Assembly (NCBI GenBank): GCA_965220105.1 | Contig: OZ244811.1 | Span: 1,054,001-1,118,000 of the forward strand | Length of the DNA: 64,000 nt | Direction of reading: 5' to 3' | Source: Bin87 sp965220105 | Lineage (GTDB): Bacteria > Chloroflexota > Dehalococcoidia > Lucifugimonadales > UBA3495 | Part shown: in pieces, positions 8,181 to 18,875 of the stretch | How the letters are laid out: each line of letters starts with the position of its first letter | How positions within the stretch are numbered: the stretch's first letter is position 1 | Made by a program: the position numbers and the translations under genes | Notes under the pieces: model-generated | What the model saw: only the letters and a program-made list of their open reading frames with translations | Told to the model about the DNA's origin: nothing | Databases searched by the model: none

Positions 8181-11100
8181 AACGCCCCACTAAGGGCAGC
8201 CACGCTACTGCTGTTACTGGCTCTGTTACCCCTGTCCCTCATCGGCACACCGGCCCAGGCCCAGGATGGCTCCGTACCAGACCAGCCCACGGGACTGGCC
8301 GCCGGGGCGTCCCACGATTCCGTTGAGCTGACCTGGGACGACCCCGGCGACGACAGCATCACCCACTACCAGGTGCTGAGGCGGGACCGCGACGTCCACG
8401 ATGTCGGCGAGTTCGTGACCATCGAGTCCGACACCAGATCGGCGGCGACGCGCCACACCGACGACACCGTTGAGCCGGAGAGGCGCTACGTGTACCGGGT
8501 GGTGGCGGTGAACACGCACGGGGAAAGCCATTGGTCCAAGTTCGCCCGGGCCAACACCCCGTCGGCTCCTCAACCAACACCGGAGCCGGCACCCAAACCC
8601 TCGTCCGAGGCCCTAGCCCCCAGCGGACTGACCGCCGAGGCCGCCAAAGGCGTCGGGGTTTCGTTGAGATGGACAGCCCCGATGGAGGACGCCGGTACCG
8701 TTACGGGCTACGAGGTCCTGCGCGCCCAGGGCAGGGCGGAGTTGACCACCCTGGTGGCGGACACCGAGTCCACCGACACCGCGTATACCGACGAGACGGC
8801 CACCGCAGCCGGAGAGACCTACATCTACCAGGTCAAGGCTCTGCGGGGCGAGGAGAAGAGCCAAGGGTCTAACCGGGCGGTGGTCCAGCTCCCCATATTG
8901 CGCGAGCCCACGCCCCTGCTCTCCGTGAGCCAGAGCGGCGTCACAATGGTCCCATCGAACTGGAGCCTGATACCTGACGGCCTGGGAGCGGGCGACCGGT
9001 TCCGGCTGCTGGTCTTGACTTCGAACAAATTCGCGCCCACGTCCTCGGACATCGCCGACTACAACACGTTCGTCCAAGCGCGCGTCGCAGGACATGGGCA
9101 TAATGACATTAAGCCGTACAGTGCGGGCTTCAAGGTCGTCGGCAGCACCGCTAAGGTGGACGCCCGCGACAACACCGACACCACCCACACCGCCGACGAC
9201 AAGGGCGTGCCCATCTACTGGCTGAACGGCGACAAGGCCGCCGACGACTACGAGGACTTCTACGACGGTAGCTGGGACCAGCAACGGAACGCGTGGAAGC
9301 CGGGAGGCGGGTCCTTTAATCTAACTCGTTCGAAGGAAGTCGCCACGGGCTCCCATCACGATGGCACCGAGTACGTCTTTCACGGGGTTAGCAAGGCGCT
9401 AGGCAGGGACAGCACAGTACTTGGATACCTCCATAACTCGACGGCGTCAACCGGGCCTCTTTCGTCCACAACTTTCTCCACCACCGGCAGAACGTACAAT
9501 TTCTACGGAGTGTCGGAGGTGTTCGAGGTCAGGGGCAACCCCATAATCGTCGGGGCGGTGCAGCCGCCCGACGAGGAGATCATCTGGGTAGCTACCCTCA
9601 CCGTAGGGACGGACCGCCGCGAGACTTTCCATGGCACGGGCTATCCCGCGGGCGGCGATGGCAGTGCACTCACACCCGACGAATTCACTTACAACGGGCA
9701 GGCCGTCACGGTTACAGAGCTGCAGTACGCCGGCGACCCGGACGACAACTTCGCTCTGCGATTCGACCTGGACGACGAGGACGGCGACTGGAGCGCGCTG
9801 ACGGGCATCACCGCTGTGAACCTCTACTTGGACGACAAGGGATTCCGCATCGACAACCCGGGCGGGCGCACCGGGAGGACGGAGATCGGCGACCACGGCC
9901 TGGACTGGAGGCACGGTCAAAAGGTGCGGGTGTGGCTGACAATAGCCCAAGGGTCTGACGACCGCCCTACCCTATCCAGGGAGACGATGGTCGGCGAGCC
10001 GCTGGGTGTGGACCTGTCAGGTATCCCCGATACCACCGGCTTGCCCGCCGCCGCGTTCGGCTACCAGTGGATCCTCATCGACGGCGGTGCCGAGACCGAC
10101 ATTTCCGGCGCCACCGGCGCCACCTACCGGCCCCTGCGAGAACACCTCGACAAGTCCTTCAAGGTGAAGGTCAGCTTCACCAACGGCGGTGGGACCGACG
10201 GGGGAACTCTGACCAGCCGCGCCAGCGATCCCGTCATTGCTTCCGCCTACGGGGAAATCATCTACTCCGCTCTTCTGACCGTGGGCTCCAGCGAGGACAA
10301 CAACGTCGCCTTCTACGGCTATTCCATCTGGAACGGCGGAACCGGAACTCTTGAATCTGCCGAGTTCAGCTACGACGGCAGTCCGACCGTCGTGGAAGTC
10401 CTAGCGTACAGCGAGAATACGCTTTACTTTCGAACTTCGCCACGCCTGGGACCGGATGGCTATCGCCTGCGCCTGGGCGACACGACTTTTCACCTTGATG
10501 AACCCATCGGAGACCCGCTGGGATACGAAGTCTCAGGCCACGGGCTGACGTGGACGGTCGGCGAGTCAGTGGAATTGCGCTTGATCCCGAACTTTGCGGC
10601 CACCGGCACAGTCACCGTCAGCGGCATACCTCAGTTGGGTGAGCGACTCACCGCCAATCCCGGCGCGGACATCGTCGACCCTGACGGCCTCACCAGCCCC
10701 AGCTACGCGTACCGGTGGATCGCCAACGACGGCGCCGAGGACAGCGAGATCGCCGGGGCGACCGGCAAGACCTACTGGCCCCCGGCGTCGCTCATCGGCC
10801 ACCGAATCAAGGTGCGGGTGAGATTCAAGGATGACGACTCTAATTCCGAATCCCTGGAGAGCGACTACACCGCCGCGGTAGCCCGGCCGGCGGTGACCTC
10901 CGTTCCCTCGGACTGGAGCCTGATACCCATCAGCCTCGGCCCGGGCGACCAGTTCCGGATGATGTTCGTCACGTCGACTACTCACGATGCCGTCCCCACG
11001 CAAATCGACGACTACAACACCTGGATTCAAGCCCAGGCCTCGGCCGGCCACGCGAACATCCAGGCGTACAGCTCGAGCTTCCGGGTTGTGGGCAGCGCCG

Positions 11101-14100
11101 CTGAGGCGTACGCCCGCGACAACACCGGCACCACCTACACCTCCGACGACAAGGGCGTGCCCATCTTCTGGCTCGGCGGTGACAAGTTCGCCGACGACTA
11201 CGAGGACTTCTATGACGGGACGTGGTACCGAGAAGCGTTGATGGTGAACCAAAACGGAACCAATGTCCAGGCTCCCAGCGCGGTGTGGACCGGCAGCGAC
11301 CACGACGGCACAGAAAAGCTCGACAGCTCACTTGGTGTGACACCTGGTGTGAGTCGAGCCTTGGGCAGTCCCAGCCCCGTGTATGGACAGCCGAATACCG
11401 ACACATCCGGATATGGTCCGCTCTCCAGCCCGTCCAATACCGCAAACTCCAGCGCCTACCCGTTCTACGGCCTGTCGGGCGTGTTCCAGGTCAGCCAGCC
11501 GACCACCGGCAGGCCGACCATAGACTCCCTGGTGCCCCCGGACGAGACGATCATCTGGGACGCCACCCTCACCGTGGGGACGGACCGGTTCTCGAGTTTC
11601 CACGGCACGGGCTATCCCGCGGGCGGCGCCGAGAGTGCCCTCACGCCCGACACCTTCACTTACAACGGGGAGACCGTCACGGTCTCGGAACTCAAGTACG
11701 CCGGCGACCCGGACGACAACCTCACCCTGCGACTCAACCTGGAAGACGGGGACGGCGACTGGAGCGCGCTGACGGGCATCACCGCCGTGAACCTCTACCT
11801 GGACGCCAAGGGCTTCCGGATCGACAACCCGGGCGGACGCACCCGAAGGACGTACATCGAAGGCCACGGGCTGGAGTGGACCCAGGGACAGAAAGTGCGA
11901 GTGTGGCTGACGGTGGCGGAGAACAATCCGCCGCCCAACCTACAACCCGCGGTGGTGACCGTGGGCGAGACGCTGTACGCCGACGCCTCCGAGGTTGTCG
12001 ACCCCGACGGCAGGCCCGATGACGCCGACCTGGACTGGCAGTGGATCGTGGGCGACGGCACGACCGAGACTGACGTGCCCGGCGCCACTGGGATCACCTT
12101 CACGCCCACCGAAGAGCAGGTGGGCAAGTACGTCAGGGTGCGGGCCGACATAACCGACAGCAGCGGCGAAACCACAACCGTCACCAGCGACCCGACCGAT
12201 CCCGTCAAAGTCGCGGATCAGGATCTAGACATCGGCAACGACCAGCCGCGCGGCATCTGGGGCGACGGCCAGACGATCTGGGTCGTCAACGAAGGAAACG
12301 GCGACCAGAACAAGGTTTACGCCTACAACTACAACCGCTCCGACTGGTCGCGCGACGCCGGCAAAGACTTCGCGCTCGACGGCGACAACCACAGCCCTCG
12401 CGGCGTCTTCGCCGACGGCGACACCATGTGGGTTGCCGACGAGCAGGGCCGGGTCCACGCCTACACGATCGCCGGCGGCGGATCCTACGGCGATCCCGAC
12501 ACCTCAGCCGGCGGCGACCTGAACACATTTGACGCATGGATGGCCCACGAGGGCGACGGCCAGCGGACCGGCGTCTGGTCGAACGGCTCAACCATGTGGG
12601 TCGTGGAACATGTCACCGAGCAGGTCCTCGCCTACGCCATCGACGCCTCCGGCGCCGTCGACTACCGGATTGAGTCGTCGGACTTCGCGCTCGCCGTGGA
12701 CTACGCCAAACCTAAGGGGATGTGGTCCGACGGCTCCGCCGCTTGGGTGGTGGACGAACGTACCGACCACATCTACGCCTATCGGTTGACGTCCGACGGG
12801 CTCGGCGAGCGGCTGCCCGCCTTGGCGATCAGGCTCGAAGACGGAAACGACGACCCCTGGGGCGTCTGGTCCGACGGCGAGACCATGTGGGTGACCGACG
12901 ACTCCGACGCCAAAGTCTACGCTTACCCCATGCCGGCCTCTCCCGGCGGCGGCGTGACCGACGCGACCCTGGACAACGTCACGCGCTATGAGGCCGACGT
13001 GACCGTGAAGATCGCCAACCCTGGTTCGGCCTCCAGGAAGGTCAGCCTGAAGTACACGAGCGCTTCCGGGGCGGAGGAGACGGTCGACAAGGACACTTCA
13101 GGAACAGTCGTCACCTTCAACCTGACCGGGCTGAGCGCACACACTTACTACCAAATGTCCGTACGTATCGACGATGGCGCTGCCACCACGATCGGAGCGT
13201 TCCCCACACTTTCCGATGATGACGTGATCCGCGTGTATCTGAAGCACGATTTGGTGGAGCCGTACGAAGCCGCCTACCCCTGGGTGCGCGAGACGTACAA
13301 CGAAATGCGGCGCGCCAATCTGCTGGTGATTTCAGGACCTTCGCGTGTTCCAGTCCGGTGCTACGGAGGCATATCCGATCTGTATCAGTGCGTAGCGACT
13401 TTGCTTGCGGTAGCCCTGGGCAGCGAGGGGCCGGGCACCTACGCTCACGAGTTGGCACATGTCTACACCGTGGCCAGTCGCTACTATATCGAAGGTCCCG
13501 AGTATCGGAGCATGGGCTGGCTGTATATTACCAAACTGGGCGAAGGCGGGGAACTGTCCAGCGGCAAGGAGTGTCTCATCGGAGAATTGTATGCGGACGC
13601 CATCGATTACGTCGTCGTAGAGGGCCATACAGGGTACTTTTCGGGTTGCAGCAGCACCCCAGACTCTCCGTCAACGGAAACGGTCCAATTCATCGAGAGC
13701 ATCCTCAGCCACGAAATACCCGACTGGTTCGGGGACACGTACGGGACCTCCGGACTGCCTTACGACACGTCCGAGCTTGACGGGTACGAAGAGATGTACA
13801 ACCTCGAGCAGGTCTGGAGCGACCTGCTTACCATGACCCTCATTGACAAAACAATAACTGTATGGGGATTCCAAGACGCCTTCGGCGGGTACTGCGATGA
13901 GTCGCGGACGAACTATTCGGCGCGCAATTACGAGCCCGACGACGAAGGTTTTATCCGCAACCCTTGGAGAGCCGGGGGCTGCGTACCACAGGCCCCACCC
14001 GTCAATCCGACGGCGCGCGACGCGGTGGAGTGGAGACCACCCGCATACGACGGCGGCTTGAACATCGACAAGTACCGGGTGGAGTGGAAGAACGCCGATC

Positions 14101-16997
14101 AGGACTTCGACTCGTCACGCCAGACGGAAGTTACAGAGCTGGCGAACCTGTCGTTCCAACACGCCGACCTATCGCCCGGATCGTCGGTGCGGGTTACGGG
14201 CCACAACCGCAACGGCTGGGGAGATGCGACGACCGCCACTACGCAAACCCGCGTGATCTGGTCGGCATTTTTGGGGGTCGGCAGCGGCACGGCCGGAATG
14301 GGATTTGTCACTGGCACGGTCGGCACACTGAGCCCCATCACGTTGACGGTGAAAGACGTCGACTACATCGTCAAGTTCCTTCTGCTCAGCACGGCAGGTC
14401 AGCTGTCGCTTCAACTCGATGACGAGATCGACTCCGACTTCGTGCTGCATGTCGGCGATGTGCCGTTCGCCAAGAGCGACGCCGGCAGCGCCAGCGGAAC
14501 TGACGCCCATACCTACACGTGGGACACGTCTGGGCTGACCTGGAAGAGCAGCGACCAGATCGCGGTGCGGCTGGTCGTGCCCAACACTCCGGCCAGCGGC
14601 AAGCCGACCATCGACTCCCTGGTGCCCCCGGACGAGACGATCATCTGGGACGCCACCCTCACCGTGGGGACGGACCGGTTCTCGAGTTTCCACGGCACGG
14701 GCTATCCCGCGGGCGGCGCCGAGAGTGCCCTCACGCCCGACACCTTCACTTACAACGGAGAGACCGTCACGGTCTCGGAACTCATGTACGCCGGCGACCC
14801 GGACGACAACCTCACCCTGCGACTCAACCTGGAAGACGGGGACGGCGACTGGAGTACGCTGACGGGCATCACCGCCGTGAACCTCTACCTGGACGCCAAG
14901 GGCTTCCGGATCGACAACCCGGGCGGACGCACCCGAAGGACGTACATCGAAGGCCACGGGCTGGAGTGGACCCAGGGACAGAAGGTGCGGGTGTGGCTGA
15001 CGGTGGCGGAGAACAATCCGCCGCCCAACCTGCAACCCACGGTGGTGACCGTGGGCAAGACGCTGTACGCCGACGCCTCCGGGATCACGGACGCCGACGG
15101 GCTGACCACTGCCACCTTCAGCTACCAGTGGATACGAAACGACGGCAACGCGGATACGGACACACGTTCGACGGGTCGCACCTACACATTGGAAAATGCT
15201 GATCGAGGGAAGACCATCAAGGTCCGGGTGAGTTTCACCGACGACGAAGGCAGCGACGAGACGCTGACCAGCGCAGCTACGGCGGTGGTTGCGGCCAAGC
15301 CGAACAACCCCGCCACTGGCCTTCCCGCCATCAATGGCACGGCCCAGGTGGGCGAGACGCTGGAGGCGGACACTTTGGCCATCGGGGACGCCGACGGTCT
15401 GACCGACGCCACCTTCAACCACCAGTGGATCGTCGTCGACGGCAGCACCGACACCGACATCTCCGGAGCGATGGCTTCCACCTATACGCCGGTCCTGTCC
15501 AACGTGGGGAAGACGATCAAAGTGCGGGTCAGTTTCACCGATGAGGCGGGCTACCTGGAAGAACTGACCAGCCTGGCCACTCCACAGGTGATTGGAGGGA
15601 CTAACCACAAGGCTACGGGCGCGCCCGTCATTGCGGGCACCCCCAAGGTGGAGGCGCCGCTGGCGGTGGACCTGTCGGGCATCATAGACGCCGACGGCGT
15701 GCCGGACGACGAACAGTTTTCCTACCAGTGGAGCGTCAACGATGGGGGCGGCGACATCGACATTGCCGGCGCCACGGGCTCCAACTACTCGCCGGTGGTG
15801 TCCGACGTGGGAAAGACGCTCAAGGTACGGGTCAGTTTCCACGACAGGCTGGGCTACCACGAGGACCTCACGAGCGCCGCCACCGCAGAAGTAGCCAGCG
15901 TAACCAACATCTGCGACCGCACCGACCGGGTGCGGAATAAGCTGCTGGCGCTCACCCCCTCCAAGGACAACTGCGGTTCCGTCTCGGCCTCCGAGCTGGT
16001 GGAGATCACCGAACTCGACCTGTCCGGTCGAGTCAACGCGCTGCAGGTTGGCGACTTCGACGGGCTGACCGGGCTGACCCGCCTCGACCTCAGCGACAAC
16101 CTCCTCTACCACCTACTCAACCGAGACGGCAGTTGGCCCATTGACAAGTACAGCCCGACCAGCAACCTGCCGGACCTGTTCGCCGACCTGACCAGCCTGG
16201 AGTACCTGAGCCTGAGGAACAACAGCCTGCTTCCACGTCTGCCCGACGACTCGTTCAAGAACATGGCCAACCTGCGCGAACTGGACCTACGGGGCTTCTC
16301 GAGGGAAATCGGGGGGATTCCATACAACGGCTACCAGTCCGGTGGCGGGAGTGGGGGAACAAGGTACCTGGGCGCCTGCTGGACGAACGAGCAGAAGGCG
16401 CGGATCCACCCGGAGTATCCCTGGAACCCCCGCGAGGGTTCTCCCGGGGCCTTCGCTCCGCTGACCAGCCTGGAGACGTACAACTACGACGCCGACTTCA
16501 ACACGGACCACATCAGCGGATACAACTATATTCCTGCCCCGTACGCGGCGAACAACTACACCCAGCCCATGCCAGCGCCGCAGAACCTCCAGGTCTCCAA
16601 GTCCGACGGCGGCTACACCCTGACGTGGGGAGCGCCCCCCGGCGCGAGCGGCATCACCGGCTACCGCGTCGAGCGGAGGCTGAACCGGGACGAGGGAGCA
16701 TCGGAGAGTTACAGGGTGGTGGAGGTTGGCACAGATGATAGCGATGCCCCATGCAATGATAATAATGCGTCGTTCTCTCGTACAAACTACAACCGGGCGG
16801 GGGCAGTGCTAAGGACCACCGACTCGGGGCAGACCAGCTACACCGACAACTCCCGGCGGCTCAGAGGAAACCCCAGGGTGACGCAGGTGGTGTACTACGT
16901 GTTCGCCATCTCCGCAAACGGCGAGAGCATGCCGGGGAGAGCGGCCTGCACCAAGGTGGACGGGAAATGGTCTTGTACATCCACGAGCTCCGGCTAG
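8178..16997 (+). CDS. Giant secreted multidomain protein with beta-propeller and metallopeptidase motif
   Basis: 2,939 aa with a signal peptide (cleavage near AQAQD). Domains in order are: two FN3 domains; a repeated module with DKGVPI.WL.GDK.ADDYEDFYDG (twice); a beta-sandwich module starting IIW.ATLTVGTD (three copies, two almost identical in DNA); Ig-like units of the GKTIKVRVSFTD type; a five-bladed propeller-like block with repeats of the form G.WSDG.TMWV.D (about residues 1350-1600); a segment with HELAH at about residue 1757 and GELYADA some 45 residues later, the layout of a gluzincin zinc peptidase; more Ig-like units; a short leucine-rich repeat stretch (about 2600-2720); and a final FN3. 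It is extracellular and probably adhesive, with possible proteolysis. No cell-wall anchor is seen. Confidence 0.85.
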   Translation: MNAPLRAATLLLLLALLPLSLIGTPAQAQDGSVPDQPTGLAAGASHDSVELTWDDPGDDSITHYQVLRRDRDVHDVGEFVTIESDTRSAATRHTDDTVEPERRYVYRVVAVNTHGESHWSKFARANTPSAPQPTPEPAPKPSSEALAPSGLTAEAAKGVGVSLRWTAPMEDAGTVTGYEVLRAQGRAELTTLVADTESTDTAYTDETATAAGETYIYQVKALRGEEKSQGSNRAVVQLPILREPTPLLSVSQSGVTMVPSNWSLIPDGLGAGDRFRLLVLTSNKFAPTSSDIADYNTFVQARVAGHGHNDIKPYSAGFKVVGSTAKVDARDNTDTTHTADDKGVPIYWLNGDKAADDYEDFYDGSWDQQRNAWKPGGGSFNLTRSKEVATGSHHDGTEYVFHGVSKALGRDSTVLGYLHNSTASTGPLSSTTFSTTGRTYNFYGVSEVFEVRGNPIIVGAVQPPDEEIIWVATLTVGTDRRETFHGTGYPAGGDGSALTPDEFTYNGQAVTVTELQYAGDPDDNFALRFDLDDEDGDWSALTGITAVNLYLDDKGFRIDNPGGRTGRTEIGDHGLDWRHGQKVRVWLTIAQGSDDRPTLSRETMVGEPLGVDLSGIPDTTGLPAAAFGYQWILIDGGAETDISGATGATYRPLREHLDKSFKVKVSFTNGGGTDGGTLTSRASDPVIASAYGEIIYSALLTVGSSEDNNVAFYGYSIWNGGTGTLESAEFSYDGSPTVVEVLAYSENTLYFRTSPRLGPDGYRLRLGDTTFHLDEPIGDPLGYEVSGHGLTWTVGESVELRLIPNFAATGTVTVSGIPQLGERLTANPGADIVDPDGLTSPSYAYRWIANDGAEDSEIAGATGKTYWPPASLIGHRIKVRVRFKDDDSNSESLESDYTAAVARPAVTSVPSDWSLIPISLGPGDQFRMMFVTSTTHDAVPTQIDDYNTWIQAQASAGHANIQAYSSSFRVVGSAAEAYARDNTGTTYTSDDKGVPIFWLGGDKFADDYEDFYDGTWYREALMVNQNGTNVQAPSAVWTGSDHDGTEKLDSSLGVTPGVSRALGSPSPVYGQPNTDTSGYGPLSSPSNTANSSAYPFYGLSGVFQVSQPTTGRPTIDSLVPPDETIIWDATLTVGTDRFSSFHGTGYPAGGAESALTPDTFTYNGETVTVSELKYAGDPDDNLTLRLNLEDGDGDWSALTGITAVNLYLDAKGFRIDNPGGRTRRTYIEGHGLEWTQGQKVRVWLTVAENNPPPNLQPAVVTVGETLYADASEVVDPDGRPDDADLDWQWIVGDGTTETDVPGATGITFTPTEEQVGKYVRVRADITDSSGETTTVTSDPTDPVKVADQDLDIGNDQPRGIWGDGQTIWVVNEGNGDQNKVYAYNYNRSDWSRDAGKDFALDGDNHSPRGVFADGDTMWVADEQGRVHAYTIAGGGSYGDPDTSAGGDLNTFDAWMAHEGDGQRTGVWSNGSTMWVVEHVTEQVLAYAIDASGAVDYRIESSDFALAVDYAKPKGMWSDGSAAWVVDERTDHIYAYRLTSDGLGERLPALAIRLEDGNDDPWGVWSDGETMWVTDDSDAKVYAYPMPASPGGGVTDATLDNVTRYEADVTVKIANPGSASRKVSLKYTSASGAEETVDKDTSGTVVTFNLTGLSAHTYYQMSVRIDDGAATTIGAFPTLSDDDVIRVYLKHDLVEPYEAAYPWVRETYNEMRRANLLVISGPSRVPVRCYGGISDLYQCVATLLAVALGSEGPGTYAHELAHVYTVASRYYIEGPEYRSMGWLYITKLGEGGELSSGKECLIGELYADAIDYVVVEGHTGYFSGCSSTPDSPSTETVQFIESILSHEIPDWFGDTYGTSGLPYDTSELDGYEEMYNLEQVWSDLLTMTLIDKTITVWGFQDAFGGYCDESRTNYSARNYEPDDEGFIRNPWRAGGCVPQAPPVNPTARDAVEWRPPAYDGGLNIDKYRVEWKNADQDFDSSRQTEVTELANLSFQHADLSPGSSVRVTGHNRNGWGDATTATTQTRVIWSAFLGVGSGTAGMGFVTGTVGTLSPITLTVKDVDYIVKFLLLSTAGQLSLQLDDEIDSDFVLHVGDVPFAKSDAGSASGTDAHTYTWDTSGLTWKSSDQIAVRLVVPNTPASGKPTIDSLVPPDETIIWDATLTVGTDRFSSFHGTGYPAGGAESALTPDTFTYNGETVTVSELMYAGDPDDNLTLRLNLEDGDGDWSTLTGITAVNLYLDAKGFRIDNPGGRTRRTYIEGHGLEWTQGQKVRVWLTVAENNPPPNLQPTVVTVGKTLYADASGITDADGLTTATFSYQWIRNDGNADTDTRSTGRTYTLENADRGKTIKVRVSFTDDEGSDETLTSAATAVVAAKPNNPATGLPAINGTAQVGETLEADTLAIGDADGLTDATFNHQWIVVDGSTDTDISGAMASTYTPVLSNVGKTIKVRVSFTDEAGYLEELTSLATPQVIGGTNHKATGAPVIAGTPKVEAPLAVDLSGIIDADGVPDDEQFSYQWSVNDGGGDIDIAGATGSNYSPVVSDVGKTLKVRVSFHDRLGYHEDLTSAATAEVASVTNICDRTDRVRNKLLALTPSKDNCGSVSASELVEITELDLSGRVNALQVGDFDGLTGLTRLDLSDNLLYHLLNRDGSWPIDKYSPTSNLPDLFADLTSLEYLSLRNNSLLPRLPDDSFKNMANLRELDLRGFSREIGGIPYNGYQSGGGSGGTRYLGACWTNEQKARIHPEYPWNPREGSPGAFAPLTSLETYNYDADFNTDHISGYNYIPAPYAANNYTQPMPAPQNLQVSKSDGGYTLTWGAPPGASGITGYRVERRLNRDEGASESYRVVEVGTDDSDAPCNDNNASFSRTNYNRAGAVLRTTDSGQTSYTDNSRRLRGNPRVTQVVYYVFAISANGESMPGRAACTKVDGKWSCTSTSSG
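11512..11991 (+). repeat. 480-bp direct repeat, copy 1
   Basis: Nearly identical to 14602-15081 within the same gene, at an offset of 3,090 bp. It encodes the IIWDATLTVGTD beta-sandwich module. The offset is a multiple of three, so recombination between copies would keep the reading frame. Confidence 0.85.
14602..15081 (+). repeat. 480-bp direct repeat, copy 2
   Basis: Second copy of the module repeat at 11512. Only scattered single-base differences are visible. A third, more diverged copy of the same protein module lies near 9580-9950. Confidence 0.85.
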
Positions 16998-17160
16998 TAA
17001 TCCGGCGGCCCGCCGGTGTGGTAGCGGTGAACGCGGTCGCGTACGGCGACTGATCGAACCTGGCCTACGGCACGCCGGGGGAGGGCTCAGGCTCGTACCG
17101 GGTGCTGGAGTAGGGGCCGGCGGCCTGGCCTGAGCGTGCCGGCACCTGCCGCCCGGCGGC
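16998..17160 (+). pseudogene. Fragment of an FN3-type secreted protein
   Basis: Just after the giant gene, one frame reads VAVNAVAYGD, stop, SNLAYGTPGEG..YRVLE, stop. It resembles FN3 segments of the two secreted proteins but is interrupted by stops. It is probably debris from a third paralogue or a duplicated 3' end. Confidence 0.35.
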
Positions 17161-17888
17161 GTCCGTAAGAACTTCGCCCAGATCTCAGAGGACATCGCCA
17201 AGGAACTGGAGAAATCACCGGAGAGGAAGAGGCGCCGAACTCCACAGAGAGAGCCGAACTGACCAGACAACTCATGGAGAATATGCAGCGCATCGTACAC
17301 AACAGCGACCGGGCCAACCGGATCGTCTCCGACATGACGGCCATCGGACGCCAGGGCAACGGAGTCTTCAGCAAGACCGACGTCAACCTTCTGCTGGCTA
17401 ACCAGATCAACCGGGCTTGGCAGGCAGTCAAAGCCCAAGAGCCAGAGTTCAGCGTCGAAATCCAGCGGGACCTGGCCGATGACCTGATACCGATGAACGC
17501 CATTCCAGAAGACCTCGCCAGGGTATTCACCCAACTGGTCAACAACGCCTGCCAGGCGATGTCGCAAAAGGCCAAGCACAAAGGGGAAGGCTACCTGCCC
17601 AAGCTCCAGATCGAAACCCGCCAGACCCCAGACGGTGCAAAGATACGAGTGAAAGACAACGGGACCGCTCCCGAGATGATGGACCGCATCTTCAACCCGT
17701 TCTTCACCACCAAGAACACCGAATGGAATACCGGCCTAGGCCTGAGCCTGTCCTACGACATCGTGAGGGAGCACGGCGGCATCATCATCCCAGAGTCCAA
17801 GCACGGTGACTACACTGAGATGACGGTGATCCTGCCGCACACCAAAGAGGCCGACGCCGACTACGATGTTGGGAAGACCGACTCGTGA
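17161..17888 (+). pseudogene. Truncated, frameshifted sensor histidine kinase
   Basis: The intact part (17274-17888, 204 aa) holds a HATPase domain with an N box (QLVNNACQAM), G1-like DNGTAP, F box (FNPFFTTKN) and G2 (GLGLSLSYDIV). Upstream, frame 17161-17220 reads KNFAQISEDIAKELEKSP, typical of the segment after the histidine motif, but it runs into a stop. The matching helix continues in another frame from 17223 (EEEAPNSTERAEL). This indicates a frameshift near 17220. The phospho-acceptor histidine and sensor domain are missing. If 17274 is used as a start, a kinase-dead ATPase fragment could still be made. Confidence 0.65.
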
Positions 17889-18328
17889 CCTCTCGGTTAC
17901 AATCCAGAATACGACCAGCGCAACTCACCGAAGATGGAGAGAGCTTAATCCTCTGCCCATGTTTACATTCAAACGACCCATAGCGGGATTGAACAACCAC
18001 CCGTAAAGGGTGCGCCAACCGGACACAGGTTCGACGGAGCCATTTTGCTAAACACGAAGCGGTAGCGGTGAAACGGGATCCGTCACGGATTTGGCTGATT
18101 CCAGTCGCTTCTCAAGCGATTGGTGAGTAGCGAAATCACCTCAAACGATATACGGCTACCGTCCCATGCGACCAACTCAAAATCTTCAAGCGGCCGCCCC
18201 TCCTGAACAGTCAGGGTTTCGGCGTACCCCATCAACTGGCCTCGCGCCTTCTCCAAGACACTGCCTGATTGACGCCAATCGGCAAATGTAGTTGACGCGG
18301 GACATAAGCATCGAAGCGGAGGTAAATC

Positions 18329-18589
18329 ATGGCAAAAAACCCAAGTAACCAACGGAAGACCCCCGAGAGTGGAGAACCCAAGCGAGCCGCCGTCTACGTA
18401 GACGAGCTGCTGCCTATCGAGGAAAGACAACAGGAACTGGTCAACATACTGAGAAACGTCGTCAAAAACCCCGAACACTACGACGGCATCATCGTCTACG
18501 GCAGTCCAGCAACCGACGTCAACGAACAGGTCAAGGACGCCATCGCCCTGCTGACGGAACACGGCACAGAGGTCACGTTTAGCCAGTAG
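18329..18589 (+). CDS. Small protein resembling part of a serine-recombinase catalytic domain
   Basis: 86 aa with a strong Shine-Dalgarno (GGAGG about eight bases before ATG). The basic N-terminus is followed by AVYVDELLP...LVNILRNVV and DGIIVYGSPATDVNEQVKDAIALLTEHGTEV. The second half aligns in pattern with the resolvase core (..VVVW..DRL.R....L...L...G..V), but the catalytic serine and the DRL.R motif are not preserved. It might be a degenerate recombinase remnant or a small protein of related fold. It stands alone between a broken kinase and a dispersed repeat. Homology is tentative. Confidence 0.45.
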   Translation: MAKNPSNQRKTPESGEPKRAAVYVDELLPIEERQQELVNILRNVVKNPEHYDGIIVYGSPATDVNEQVKDAIALLTEHGTEVTFSQ

Positions 18590-18744
18590 GAGGAACCCGC
18601 AGCGGATCAGATGAAAGCTCGTTCACCTATCTGATGGGCCAATCCGGCGTCACCCACATCCACCGGAGACCCAAAAAGGGAATGGCAAAGTCGGTCAAAC
18701 CAACGTCGCTGAGGTGGGATACATGGGACAGGCGATTGAGGACG

Positions 18745-18875
18745 AAAACACCCATCCGATCTTCCTGAGAAATCGCCATAGAGGACACAAATACGCGCTG
18801 TGACAGCGTTTTGGGCACTTGGACGACTCACAAGTCATCCCGGGCATCAAACCGGCCTGAGAGCGCGTTTTTCAG
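18745..18875 (-). repeat. ~130-bp dispersed repeat, copy a
   Basis: Minus-oriented copy of the dispersed element. Recognisable blocks are CTGAGAAATCGCCATAGAGG, ACAAATACGCGCTGTGACAG, CAAGTCATC and CCGGCCTGAGAGCGCG. No CRISPR repeat is adjacent here. Confidence 0.75.

Noticed and set aside
14169..16112. 647-aa minus-strand ORF inside the giant secreted protein
   Set aside because: Antisense shadow; low-complexity Val/Gly/Arg composition and no domain.
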